Assembly (NCBI RefSeq): GCF_026262505.1
Contig: NC_067206.1
Coordinates: 7,468,879 to 7,532,878, forward strand
Direction of reading: 5' to 3'
Source of the DNA: Trichomonas vaginalis G3
Taxonomy: Eukaryota > Parabasalia > Trichomonadida > Trichomonadidae
DNA: 64,000 bases
The translations under genes and the position numbers were made by a program. This document shows positions 20,401 to 29,394 of the stretch, in pieces (the stretch's first letter is position 1; each line of letters opens with the position of its first letter). The notes under the pieces are model-generated. The model was not told the DNA's origin. It saw only the letters and a list, made by a program, of their open reading frames with translations, and made no database searches.

Positions 20401-22030
20401 TGGCGTCATTTAATAATAATTTTTTGTCAGTTGAGCTCGTTTTTTGGATTTGACCACTAGATTGTCTTGATATGAATAGTTGGACGTTGGATGGACGAGA
20501 AGATTGAGTAGCTGTCGTACTTGTTGTTTCATCATCTGAATCATCACTTGAAAACTCATTGGGATTTCTATCTGTTTTGTTTGTAGTACTATCTTTCTTC
20601 TTATCATCACCTTTGGATACTAAAATGATTCGTTTTCCGTCTTCTGTTGCACGAATTCTTGTCAAAAAACCATTATCAACTTTTTCAATGTAAAACTTAT
20701 CATCAACCTTGACAACATGTTGGCCAGTTGGCAATAATGTTATTGCTGGAAAGTTATCTTCACCTTTCTTTTTATAATCTTTTGGTAATATCTTCGTTTC
20801 TTCGAATTCTTCTTTCATTTGTGGCCTTATTGATCCGTAGTTCTTAATAAAGTCTGCATCGTTAGGAATATCAAGAGATCCTTCATATTTATCTACAATT
20901 ACTCCTAATTTCCTATGAACGGTCTTTGATTCTGGCGGATCAGGTTGAAAACGCTTCTTTGCAATGAATAATGGCTTATATTTTTCGACATTTTTAGGTT
21001 TCATATCTGATGAAGTAAATTCTGTTTCATTTGAATAGTATTCCTCTATAACATCACTATATACACTGTTTTTACGCTTCTTTGTTTTTCTAAATTTGAT
21101 TTGTTTTAATTTTCTTGGAGTTTTTTCTTCGTAATTATCATCAATATCATTATCTTCAACATCAGCATCTTGATCATCAGTTAAAATGGCTTCTTCTTCC
21201 TCTTCGTTTCCAAATCTTTTTTCTTTCGATTTTTCTTCTTCTTTTTGATCTAACATTTCAGATAATCGTCGTGTATTTGAAAGTATTTTCTTTGATTTAT
21301 GCATTTTGTTCTTGTTCTGAAAGTAAGTTCCGTTATTTAATTGTTTTTTAATTAATTTAAGTTCAGGTGTCATTTTTATGCCACTTTTAAGCTTGTATTT
21401 TTCTATAGTTTCTATCTTATTTGTAGCAAGATTACGTCGTTGAGTAACGAAACGAATAAATCTAGAATCTGTTGAAGGTGTTTCATCAACACCAATAAAG
21501 CTATCTGCAGTAAAATCTGATGCGAAATTGTAAATGTTTACATCGTATTTTTTAATATCTCGTTCAGGAATTGTATTTTCGTTACTTTTTGATCGATCTG
21601 ATTTATTTTGAATATCTTTTTGTTGTATAAGTTCTCCTTTAGAAGGTACTGATTTAATTGAATTTCTGTCTAGTTTCAATTTATCATTAGAAGAAATTAC
21701 TGATTTTAGATATCTCGAAGCTTGCATATCTTGATTCGCATTTTTAGATTGGGTTGCATTGTTCTTTGTCTTAATTTTTTCATCAGAACTCGATGAAGAA
21801 GATGCAGAATTATTATTTTTGCCAGAATTTGTTTTTTGCTTTGGTACTCCACCTAATTTTATATTTGCAGTCGGATTCTGAGATTTTTCTGCATTTTTAT
21901 TTTCAATATTTTGATTTGAGACAATATTGCTTTGTGCTACAGGATTCTCCCCGATTTTCTTGGTTTTCTTTGTTCTTTTAATGTTTGAAAGATGGCTGCT
22001 GGTCTTTTTAGATCCATGAGCCGGTTTCAT
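17495..22030 (-). CDS. Large charged coiled-coil / low-complexity protein (1511 aa)
   Basis: Starts MKPAHGSKK at 22030. It is rich in Lys, Glu, Ser, Asn and Asp. Poly-Ser/Asp phospho-acceptor-like runs (SSSSSSSDE, SSSSESE, SSSSSDEE) alternate with Lys-rich stretches. A small globular-looking segment lies at residues about 380-480 (LLPTGQHVVKVDDKFYIEKV, then RIRATEDGKRIILVSKG). Residues about 790-1000 form a Lys/Glu coiled coil with EEENKRKQ 8-residue repeats. No membrane span or enzyme domain is visible. Cytoskeletal or nuclear scaffold proteins have this composition, but I cannot name it. It is the parent of the truncated copy at 13842-15878. Upstream, no TCA-type initiator is evident. Confidence 0.85.
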   Translation of the reverse strand: MKPAHGSKKTSSHLSNIKRTKKTKKIGENPVAQSNIVSNQNIENKNAEKSQNPTANIKLGGVPKQKTNSGKNNNSASSSSSSDEKIKTKNNATQSKNANQDMQASRYLKSVISSNDKLKLDRNSIKSVPSKGELIQQKDIQNKSDRSKSNENTIPERDIKKYDVNIYNFASDFTADSFIGVDETPSTDSRFIRFVTQRRNLATNKIETIEKYKLKSGIKMTPELKLIKKQLNNGTYFQNKNKMHKSKKILSNTRRLSEMLDQKEEEKSKEKRFGNEEEEEAILTDDQDADVEDNDIDDNYEEKTPRKLKQIKFRKTKKRKNSVYSDVIEEYYSNETEFTSSDMKPKNVEKYKPLFIAKKRFQPDPPESKTVHRKLGVIVDKYEGSLDIPNDADFIKNYGSIRPQMKEEFEETKILPKDYKKKGEDNFPAITLLPTGQHVVKVDDKFYIEKVDNGFLTRIRATEDGKRIILVSKGDDKKKDSTTNKTDRNPNEFSSDDSDDETTSTTATQSSRPSNVQLFISRQSSGQIQKTSSTDKKLLLNDAKQKENQITKEKNDKKSFGSTKNAKESSSSSESEKINNKSGKNNQITNNSSQIVNNNMNKNESNSESSSSDEEKPKLQLNNEKAIKETQKKEEKKFSEEESYYYEEEEDYSSEIHVPEPEMKQNFQKSEPKEESPISQIPQALKSMIPSPISAKLTDKSNSNSDNEFKDFLKSSSDSNDESSTSLQSLKKNPVVSLNQGNPTPTKTESTASNSPKSPRDRSKYKPKDSPLPNKENEKQKKKNYLSLNNKRKKENDEKKNQKKIEDEESAKRKQADEEKKKKEEIEKQKKLEEEKEAKMKLEEEKSKQKKLEEEKRKKRKEEKKKKLQETKLKQQRKQEEENKRKQEEENKRKQEEENKRKQEEEKQRKLEEEKKKKEEEENKRKQEEELQRKQKEKEDKRKKQKENNKKNKRKQSSSSDSSENDNKKDKRRIHDVDKIKLPNMVDYEPGEDSNTIDKSSSEEIPPLKFKAPPMEAEKDPNRKGPNDFESEDDDIIPNRSPVKQQEEKKETNEQNNLTTETYYFYEEEEIIEFVEQAAEKPTVPKIIDIHISSSSSSSDEEKQVPEQNNFEKANEVKSDKEENSDDQKPISLFKVRGAKTPLQRSIEMQTKKQKQQISPKSRPKRETKKETPKSEDKTKKEEKKIEILIRESSSSSTSEKEKKQEKQNIPVEEKPKKSSNPFRVVIEEPIDEQTVKRSKKRGNSQQNTISPMKLEISKEDQDKMNAIQSKIRNSLLADQSRDTNKTNKDSLADSPFGIKNFASKRKKEQSKQRSKVTFNIDEEIIKEHKQKYDEETKPRKEILIEEKSQKEEDKTNKSPTENKGKDDSNKDLKERNENKSLEEKIEIKLDFDVEKKNSNSPEIKVQNENKKSSSGKKEKDNEKKTKTRPKRGISKDKTSKEKDATKQKRRNSKSSRKSKNKSSSSSDDDLSIHDFPEPIKNESKDKKSSKNRDDFSNVGFNKTISSDDSI

Positions 22031-22424
22031 ATATAAAAATATAAAAAATTTGTAAAATCGGAAAAAACGGCATGAGTTTATTTTTTTCTATTTCCAAAAT
22101 TTTGACTGGAGTTTATAATAATAAACTAGGTAAAAAAATCAGAATTATTATTCATCAATCAATTGAAATATACAAATTCTGGAAAATTAAATTCGAAAAT
22201 TTGTTGTTATCACAGATTTTTGAAACTTCATTATCATACATTCACATAAAATAAAGATTCCATTAGAGAGCAATCTCTTTGAACTCGAAAATTTAGTCTG
22301 GAGAAATTTTTATAAATTGTAACTTCAATATGGTATAAAAAGCACCATGATATCAGTTATATACCTGATTATTTCTTTACACCCAACTCAAAGCTTCATC
22401 TACATTTAGTTAGCAATTGATTTA
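22031..22424. other. Upstream region of the 1511-aa gene
   Basis: AT-rich with no gene. It holds the promoter of the minus-strand gene, but no recognised initiator is seen. Confidence 0.4.
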
Positions 22425-22860
22425 TTATAATATCATGCAAGATTTATGTAAAATCTTTAATATAAAGAGAGCATAGGCAGTTTCTAACATTATTTTCTTC
22501 TGCCTTATGAAGAGTGTTTTTCCAGATTTATCTTGTTTCATTGTTTTCTGCAGAATATGAAAGAAGAAATTCAGCGATTTCTTTACTATTATTTTTTGGT
22601 ACATATTGAATAACGGAGAACCCATCATAACTTTTTTCTTTGATATATGCAACATATGAAAGAAGAAACTCTGTCGTTTCTTCACTATTACTTACTGTTA
22701 CCATATGAAGAGCAGTTTTTTATGTTTATCTGTTAAAATGATATCTGCACCATGAGAAATAAGAACTTCAGTTGTTTCTTTACTATTATTTTTGCTACTT
22801 CGGTTATTTCTTGATGTTCTTTTTCGAAAGGTTCTTGCATGTACAATCTGTTGCTGATAC
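22425..22860 (-). pseudogene. Ankyrin-repeat gene relic
   Basis: Read on the minus strand, conserved ankyrin pieces appear in more than one frame: NNSKETTEVLISHGADIILTDK, SNSEETTEFLLSYVA, and NNSKEIAEFLLSYSA followed by KTLHKAEENN. Frame changes and stop codons break the array, and no start or N-terminal domain is visible. This is a decayed fragment of the same ankyrin family as the gene at the left edge of the window. Confidence 0.75.
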
Positions 22861-22989
22861 ATCTTCTTGTTATACATGCACATCCTGGCATTTGAACAGT
22901 AGCTGATTTCGAAAAGGAGATAATAGTGCATTTTGCTTGATCATGCTGGATCAATGACATAAACAGTATTGTCAATGAATGTAGACATT

Positions 22990-23361
22990 TATGCAATATT
23001 CATAATTATGAATGATAAATCATAAGAGGTAATTAATTTGACATAAAATTAATGAAAAAAAAACTATAAGTGATGTTTTTGAATATAGCACGTGAAAGTA
23101 ACATATCGAAATTAAATATTTAATCTGAGGTGTGTAATTTCACCAACCGAGAAAAACTATCACAACGTCGCATAAATTTATCACAACGTCACATAAATTG
23201 AATTTTTTGTGAGATTTACGTTCATTCACAATTTGGAAAATATATTTCTTCTGAATATTAGAAATGAATATGAAGCTATTCTCCGATAAACACTTCATTT
23301 AATTTCGGTTTTCCTCTCAATTATTGAATTGATTCAATAATATTTTACGTTATAGCATTTT
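22990..23361. other. Intergenic region with a short direct repeat
   Basis: A direct repeat, ATCACAACGTC(G/A)CATAAATT, occurs twice in tandem near 23158 and 23179. Otherwise the region is AT-rich, with no gene and no obvious initiator before the ATG at 23362. Confidence 0.55.
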
Positions 23362-25287
23362 ATGCTATTTCTTTTACTATTTATAGTTCACAGTGAACTG
23401 CATATCACATCAACTGGCTTATATAACATTAGCGTAGGTCCTGATTACCCAATCTTAAAAATTGAATTTCCTTTTGAAGACGAATATGAATATTATATGA
23501 TATTATCAAATTCAGATCAAAACCTTTATATAAACAAAATGAAACAAAGCAGCATATTCAAAGTCCAAAACTCAACGCTAGAATTTTACAATGAAAATAC
23601 TTTTATTTTGTTTTTCCAGATTGTTAAACTTTCAAAATCATGCACATTTGTTGAATTTATAATAAACCCATCTGAAAATACACTTTATGAGTATAATGTT
23701 TTTAATAATTCAAATAATGCTGAAATTAACTACTGTTTGGTTATTTATAGTCAAAATACATTTCATGCAGACTTATCACTGAGCTCAGAAGAAATTGCAC
23801 ATTTTGTTTATGCAATTTCTGATTTTTCTCAAAATCAAGTTCTTAATGCAAACAATTATGAAATGTTAACTGATATTAATTCATTATGTGTTCAATATAA
23901 TTGTGCAGATAACGAAACTGCAGCAAAAATTTTAATTTCTAATATTCAAACTGGAAAAGAACATTTAGAATATCTAATGATAAGTAGTAATAGTGATTAT
24001 CATTATTTCACAAGTACATCAGTTAAAATCGCTGAACCACTTGAAAATTCATTTTTCAGAGGTCTGAATACACTAGAATTATCTAAAACACCACAAAATT
24101 TCAATATTCCAGAAGGAACTTACATTGTGTTCCTCAAACATGACTCTATTAAAGGCACAGCAACCAGTGGAAATACTACATTAAATATTTTGGACACTAA
24201 ACACTATAATGCAATCTTATTCAATACATCAGGAACTCTTTCTTTATACAGCTATTTAAGTGAAGCAACTTGCAGTTTTGTAGTTTATAGTTTTAATATG
24301 TCTGTTTGCAAATACATAATTACACTTGGTGGGGATACAGAGTATTCATTGAACAATTCTAAAACAGACGAAACTTGCATTGTATCAGGTTTCATCAAAG
24401 GAAGTGTATCAATTACTAACGCAGATTCAGCAATTGCCAAAACAAATAATGCTGATGGTTCTTTAAATAATAACGTTGCTGGTGAATTCACTAATCCTGT
24501 TTATTCTATTCTGTATAGAGAAGATAATCCGAAAAAACTTAAACATGTAATCAACTCAAAAGATATCGATAAAATAGAGATTTTCTCAAATAAATCAAAA
24601 GACAAAGCAGTTTATATTCATGTTAATTCGTCTGGCATTTTGAACACAGCAGACTGGATACGTCCGAAATACTATTATTTGTATACGATTCCTGCTATTC
24701 TATTGGGAGCATTTTTCACCCTGATAGGTTATTATAGAAAAGCAAGACTTTGTTTAGCATACTATACATGTTGGGCCTGCACATTACCTAAATTAACTAT
24801 TTTTGGATATGCTCGAACAGTAGAAAATTATCCAGATGGAACTGTTACAACACAAGTACTAAAATGCTGTTGCTTTTATAAATATAAGCAAACAAAAAGT
24901 CCAAACAAATGCGAAGTAGATTTATGCCAATGTTGTTTATGCTTCCTTCTTTGTGATAGTTGCACTTGCTGTCGTTTCGGATGCTGTCCATATGAAGTTG
25001 AAGTTGCCGATAATGATGCCCCTCAAACTAATCAAGAAGATCAAATTGAACAAAATGAGTATTATTCTTCATCATACTCGAGTGATTATTACACGGAAAG
25101 TTCACTTAAAAACGTTGAAAATAATAAAGCTGAATCATCTCCTTATAATGATATTGAATCAGCACAAAATAATAACGTTGAACCAATTGTCAACAATAAT
25201 GAAGTTCAAGATAACAATATTGATGCTGGAAATGGTGATGATGCTAATAATAATGTTGGAAATGGTGATGATCCTTATAAAGTTTGA
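23362..25287 (+). CDS. Type I membrane protein with Cys-rich cytoplasmic tail
   Basis: 641 residues. An N-terminal signal peptide (MLFLLLFIVHS) is followed by an ectodomain of about 430 residues with many N-x-S/T sites. A transmembrane segment follows at about 443-464 (LYTIPAILLGAFFTLIGYY). The cytoplasmic part is unusual: roughly 100 residues with more than 20 Cys in clusters (CLAYYTCWAC, LKCCCFYKY, CQCCLCFLLCDSCTCCRFGCC), then an acidic Ser/Asn/Asp-rich tail with NNN and GNGDD repeats. Cysteines next to a membrane suggest S-palmitoylation or metal/redox binding (inference). No enzymatic domain is recognised. This is a plausible trichomonad surface protein of unknown function. Confidence 0.8.
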   Translation: MLFLLLFIVHSELHITSTGLYNISVGPDYPILKIEFPFEDEYEYYMILSNSDQNLYINKMKQSSIFKVQNSTLEFYNENTFILFFQIVKLSKSCTFVEFIINPSENTLYEYNVFNNSNNAEINYCLVIYSQNTFHADLSLSSEEIAHFVYAISDFSQNQVLNANNYEMLTDINSLCVQYNCADNETAAKILISNIQTGKEHLEYLMISSNSDYHYFTSTSVKIAEPLENSFFRGLNTLELSKTPQNFNIPEGTYIVFLKHDSIKGTATSGNTTLNILDTKHYNAILFNTSGTLSLYSYLSEATCSFVVYSFNMSVCKYIITLGGDTEYSLNNSKTDETCIVSGFIKGSVSITNADSAIAKTNNADGSLNNNVAGEFTNPVYSILYREDNPKKLKHVINSKDIDKIEIFSNKSKDKAVYIHVNSSGILNTADWIRPKYYYLYTIPAILLGAFFTLIGYYRKARLCLAYYTCWACTLPKLTIFGYARTVENYPDGTVTTQVLKCCCFYKYKQTKSPNKCEVDLCQCCLCFLLCDSCTCCRFGCCPYEVEVADNDAPQTNQEDQIEQNEYYSSSYSSDYYTESSLKNVENNKAESSPYNDIESAQNNNVEPIVNNNEVQDNNIDAGNGDDANNNVGNGDDPYKV

Positions 25288-25354
25288 GATTAAAAAAAAA
25301 GTTCGATTTAATCAATTTTTATATTTAAAAATGCGATATTTATTAACTTTTTAT

Positions 25355-26659
25355 TTATTTCTTATAACCAATAATCATAAGAATTAAAATTGAAAAAATT
25401 ATACAAAATATTATTGTCGGAATTAAGTAATTATGCCTCCGAACATGATATCCCTGTATTTCAATATCAGCTAGCACGAATGTATTCGTTTGTAACTCAA
25501 GTAATTTGTATTTTTCTTCAAATTCTGATTTTTCGCGAAGTAATTGATCAGTCAAAGCCTTTTTTTCATTCTCGCAAGCTAAATATTTATTATTCAGTTC
25601 TTGAATCCTTGCTTCGAAAGATTTTTGAATTTCTTTCTTTTCAGCTTCTAATTTATGGCAATTTTCCTCCAGAGATCTGTTTTCTGTCATTAGCTCCTCT
25701 TGTTTACCTTGTGCTTCTTCTTTACTTGAAATTAATAATTTATTCAACAAATTATTATTTTCTTCTAAAGATTTAATAAGTGACTGGTTTTGTTGGATCT
25801 CACTCTCACATTTTCTGATCTGTTCTCTCTGTAAATTGTTAATTGTATTGACTTTTCCTTCAAATTTGAAAATTTCTTTAGAAAATTCATTAAGTTGCTT
25901 TTTAATAGATTTTTGTTGTGTTAGTTCCTTATTTAATGCTTCATTTTGTTGATTTAATGAAATAATATTCTTTTGTAATTTTTGGATTTCTTTTTCTTTC
26001 TCAGAAATTGTATTGGCTTGTGTATTAATTGTTGATGTTAATTCCTTGATCTTATTAAGTAATTCAGAATTATTTTCGATTTCATTTGTAGGAACGTTTG
26101 AATTGTTGATGATTTGTGGTTGTTCTTGTTCAGTGGCTGTTTTGTTTGTAAGTAAAGCTATTATTTCCTTGCAATTAGCTTTCTTTGCGCAATTAACAGG
26201 AGACAACTTAAAAATGTTCTCTTCATCGGTCAAATCGATTTCTTTGGAATATTTCGTAAGTAAATATTTGACAAAATTGATGTTTGACTGCAAACATGAA
26301 ACATGAAAAGGAGTTAAGCCGAAAACGTTCCTAGAATGTAAGATTTCTGATTTATATTTGTTTATGAAGTATTCTGCTAACTGGAAATCTTCATTTTTCG
26401 GGTTTGATGCGATAAGATGCAAAGGAGTGTTTCCGAATTGATCAATTGAACTGTAAATGTATCTATTAATAGAATCAAAGTAAGCGGCAACTTGATTTTT
26501 CCCAAGAAAACAAGCATATTGAAAATAATTTAATTTATTTTTGGCTTCTAAGGACATTAAGTACTCAATATTTCCAATTAACTCCATGTCATCAACATTA
26601 TCATTCTCAAATGCTTCTAAAAAGTCATTATTAACTTGTAAATTTAAATTATTTGTCAT
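25355..26659 (-). CDS. Ankyrin / coiled-coil / tail-anchored protein
   Basis: 434 residues. Ankyrin repeats lie at about 40-165 (FGNTPLHLIASN, FGLTPFHVSCLQ, FKLSPVNCAKKANCKEIIALL). A long coiled coil follows at about 190-385, rich in Glu, Lys, Gln and Asn (KIKELTSTINTQANTISEK onward). A single C-terminal hydrophobic segment (LIPTIIFCIIFSILILMIIGY) ends with a short basic KK. This is the layout of a tail-anchored protein with the ankyrin head and coiled coil in the cytosol, suited to organelle tethering or vesicle docking (inference). It is divergently oriented to the phosphoesterase gene, with 176 nt between the two ATGs. Confidence 0.85.
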   Translation of the reverse strand: MTNNLNLQVNNDFLEAFENDNVDDMELIGNIEYLMSLEAKNKLNYFQYACFLGKNQVAAYFDSINRYIYSSIDQFGNTPLHLIASNPKNEDFQLAEYFINKYKSEILHSRNVFGLTPFHVSCLQSNINFVKYLLTKYSKEIDLTDEENIFKLSPVNCAKKANCKEIIALLTNKTATEQEQPQIINNSNVPTNEIENNSELLNKIKELTSTINTQANTISEKEKEIQKLQKNIISLNQQNEALNKELTQQKSIKKQLNEFSKEIFKFEGKVNTINNLQREQIRKCESEIQQNQSLIKSLEENNNLLNKLLISSKEEAQGKQEELMTENRSLEENCHKLEAEKKEIQKSFEARIQELNNKYLACENEKKALTDQLLREKSEFEEKYKLLELQTNTFVLADIEIQGYHVRRHNYLIPTIIFCIIFSILILMIIGYKK

Positions 26660-26835
26660 GAAGAGAAAAAAAAAATATGTTGGAAAAAAAAATTTTGAAA
26701 TTCTTTTTTCATTAAATAATGATCATTGCATTATTAGGATATATCTGACAATTCTGAAACAAATTTCAATGATATTATCGTACTACTCAATTTTTGTTAA
26801 CTTTACAAAATGGTCAATCAGAATTTTTTATTTTT

Positions 26836-28788
26836 ATGGATCACGAACCTAAAAAGTGTAAATTATGCCTTTCCAAGTATATGTGGATTGTCTTAATCTT
26901 AGTTCCAACTATCATTCGATTAGTATTCCCAATTAAATATTCATCACTTCCAATTCAAGGATTAGATCGTCAAATTCCATTCGACAACAACTCTGATCCA
27001 AACTACTTTGCAGTAATGACAGATGTCCATGTATGGTATGATCAGCGCGACAGACATTACGAAGAAGGCTTAGAAATGGCAAGAAAATTGAAATCAAAAT
27101 ATGTTGTGATCGCTGGTGATCTTGTAAACAACTGGAAACCAGGTAAGAAGCAAGTATCATCTCGTAATTATCAAGAACACGAAATGTATCATAATATTAC
27201 AAGGAATGCCTCACAGTATTTCACAACTATCCTTGATATTTCAGGTAATCATGACATGTGGGATATAAGTTCATTCGATTCTGCCGAAAATGACTTCCCT
27301 CAATACTCAAATTACTATTCCAAGATAAAGAACCTTACTTTTGATGAGTTTGCATGTTCCATTGTATACATTGATGACAATGCTTTCATACTACTTAATC
27401 CAATGCGATTCCCTCTACCAAGATCTGTTTATGATTTCTATACTCACCTTGATAAGCATTTTCTTGACATGTTCGAGAAGGCAGTCCATGATGCTTCAAA
27501 TGCTACCCATATTTATGCCCTCCTCCACTTCCCAGTTTGCTTCCTTATTGAATCTTCAAAATCTTCTTCCGGAAAGTCATTTATTCAGATTCTTTCTGAA
27601 TCAAGAGTCACATTTTTGATTACAGGACACACACATCCACCTAAAACATCACCAATTCATCACAAAAACGCTACAGAAATTATTGCTTGCGATATTACGA
27701 CCCATGCTGTCGTTGGCATCATTACTGAAGACAATGGAAACTCTGTATACCATACGTTCAATACCAAAGACGAAGTAAAGGCTTTAGTCGTTAATCCGCC
27801 ACCTTATGATCAAATTGGCGGCCAATCGTACTTTAACGACAACCAGACCAACGTAAAGGTTCTTGCATTCACGAACGATTCAAATACAGAGATTTTGGTC
27901 GATGGAATCAAGATGAAATTCAATCATTTTGTCAAAGACGGTTTGGCGGTTTATACGGCCATGCTTCCGGCCAAACAAGGCAAATATAGTTTACATTTCA
28001 CAGGATTCTTCGAAAAAGAGTTAGAATGCTTTAACGGCAAAGTTGTTGGATCTAGGAAGGAAAATCCAGGAATTATCCACTCTATGTTTGTTCTTGGCTA
28101 CATATTACTTGGATTCTTCTCATCGATCATGGTTTTCGTTCTATTTCCCTTTGATTTGTCAAATCAAATTTCAATTCTCGGCAAACTTCGCAAGAGGATT
28201 GAAATATGGCTCATTTCATCAACATATTGTTCCTTTGATACCCTCATTTTCACCATCTTTGGCTTTGTTGTCCTTAGAACGAGGTTATTGTTAAATCCTC
28301 TATGGCTTCGCTTAGTTTTGTTCTTTGTTCTTATCATAATGATTTTTGTTCCATTCGGATTCACCAAGTTCGATGGCAAACAAGGCTTTGTTTCCATGTT
28401 TGGGTATTTCTCATCTGGAAAGTTGATGGTTGAACCATCTGGTGCCATTTTATTTGATTCATACATGATACTCATTGTGTTCGCCAACATATTCCTCTCA
28501 GCAATGGTTAATGATTACACTAAATTTTCGTTATTAACTGTTGTTGACTTGTCAGTTATCATTATCCAGTTTGTTGGCAACTGCATGCTTATTAATGTAT
28601 TTATCACACAACTTGTTGGTGTTGCTAAGGCATGGACAAGCATAACGTGGATGTTTACTCCTGGAATTCTGTTTTCTCTGATTTTAGTCAACAGAATAAT
28701 AAACAGAAAGAAGAGAGTGCAGGATTCTTTGACCGCTGATAATTTGAATCCTTCTACAAGTGACTCAAACCAAACTCCTTATATTTAA
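26836..28788 (+). CDS. TMEM62-like membrane metallophosphoesterase
   Basis: 651 residues from the ATG at 26836 (MDHEPKKCKLC); the 14 codons upstream in frame have no ATG. One N-terminal membrane segment (residues about 14-31) precedes a calcineurin-like metallophosphoesterase domain with its metal ligands in order: TDVHVW (D-x-H), AGDLVNNW (G-D), SGNHDMW (G-N-H-D), a His in LLHFPVC, and GHTHPP. A beta-sandwich linker and about six C-terminal transmembrane helices follow (about 425-640). Single TM, phosphoesterase and C-terminal TM bundle is the layout of the TMEM62 family. The substrate is unknown. All visible catalytic motifs are intact. The stop sits in TAAA. Confidence 0.85.
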   Translation: MDHEPKKCKLCLSKYMWIVLILVPTIIRLVFPIKYSSLPIQGLDRQIPFDNNSDPNYFAVMTDVHVWYDQRDRHYEEGLEMARKLKSKYVVIAGDLVNNWKPGKKQVSSRNYQEHEMYHNITRNASQYFTTILDISGNHDMWDISSFDSAENDFPQYSNYYSKIKNLTFDEFACSIVYIDDNAFILLNPMRFPLPRSVYDFYTHLDKHFLDMFEKAVHDASNATHIYALLHFPVCFLIESSKSSSGKSFIQILSESRVTFLITGHTHPPKTSPIHHKNATEIIACDITTHAVVGIITEDNGNSVYHTFNTKDEVKALVVNPPPYDQIGGQSYFNDNQTNVKVLAFTNDSNTEILVDGIKMKFNHFVKDGLAVYTAMLPAKQGKYSLHFTGFFEKELECFNGKVVGSRKENPGIIHSMFVLGYILLGFFSSIMVFVLFPFDLSNQISILGKLRKRIEIWLISSTYCSFDTLIFTIFGFVVLRTRLLLNPLWLRLVLFFVLIIMIFVPFGFTKFDGKQGFVSMFGYFSSGKLMVEPSGAILFDSYMILIVFANIFLSAMVNDYTKFSLLTVVDLSVIIIQFVGNCMLINVFITQLVGVAKAWTSITWMFTPGILFSLILVNRIINRKKRVQDSLTADNLNPSTSDSNQTPYI

Positions 28789-29004
28789 ATATTTGTTTTG
28801 TTTATTTGATTATATATTAAAATTATATCTATATGTATATATCATTTATATAAAATCTATACCTCTATGTAAGGTGGGAAAGTTGCTATAAATCCACATT
28901 TTATGATCCATTAATGTTTTGCTTTTACTAGTCAATCCTATCTAGAATATTTTATGCTTTTATGTGTGAAAAAAAATAAAAAAAAATAAAAAATAAAAAA
29001 AATG
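28789..29004. other. 3' flank of the phosphoesterase gene with an A-rich tract
   Basis: AT-rich. An (AAAAT)n-like A-rich tract at about 28968-29002 immediately precedes the TTAA-bounded element. Confidence 0.5.
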
Positions 29005-29164
29005 TTAAGGGTGCACTTACGCCCCTATGGCAGGGCCTTCAATTCAGATGTTTAATGTTAAATTTCAATGGCGCTTCACGTCAGTTGTCAAAATTTTGAA
29101 TATCTAGAAATATTTAAATTTCAATGGCGCTTCACGTCAGTTGTCAATGTAAGTGCAGCCTTAA
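29005..29164. mobile_element. MITE-like 160-bp element with TTAA ends
   Basis: The left end, TTAAGGGTGCACTTAC, is mirrored at the right end by GTAAGTGCAGCCTTAA: an inverted repeat with one mismatch, starting at TTAA on both sides. TTAA (piggyBac-like) or the inner TA (Tc1/mariner-like) could be the target duplication; the sequence cannot decide. Inside, a 32-nt segment (29060-29091) is repeated exactly at 29116-29147, both including GGCGCTTCACGTCAG. It has no coding capacity. A related solo end lies at 13787. Confidence 0.7.
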
Positions 29165-29394
29165 TCCCCTTTAAAATATTTTTGGTATAGAATCCATCAA
29201 ATTGAATCATTTAATGAAATGATGAAGGCAAAACTTTCAGTGATGATATAGTGCTTGATATCAAAGGAACAAGCACACTCTCAAACTCTCCTACGTTACA
29301 TTTCAGACGATATATTTGATATCCCAGTTATTTTTGCGCCTAATTTGATATCATATGCTTAGCTTTCATAATTTCCGAGATCATATTTATTTGA

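Noticed and set aside
29195-29220. TTGAATCATTTAATGAAATG, resembling the 3' end of the coiled-coil gene (17501) near copy C
   Set aside because: About 20 nt of AT-rich similarity, and the orientation relative to the surface copy does not match units A and B; chance is likely.
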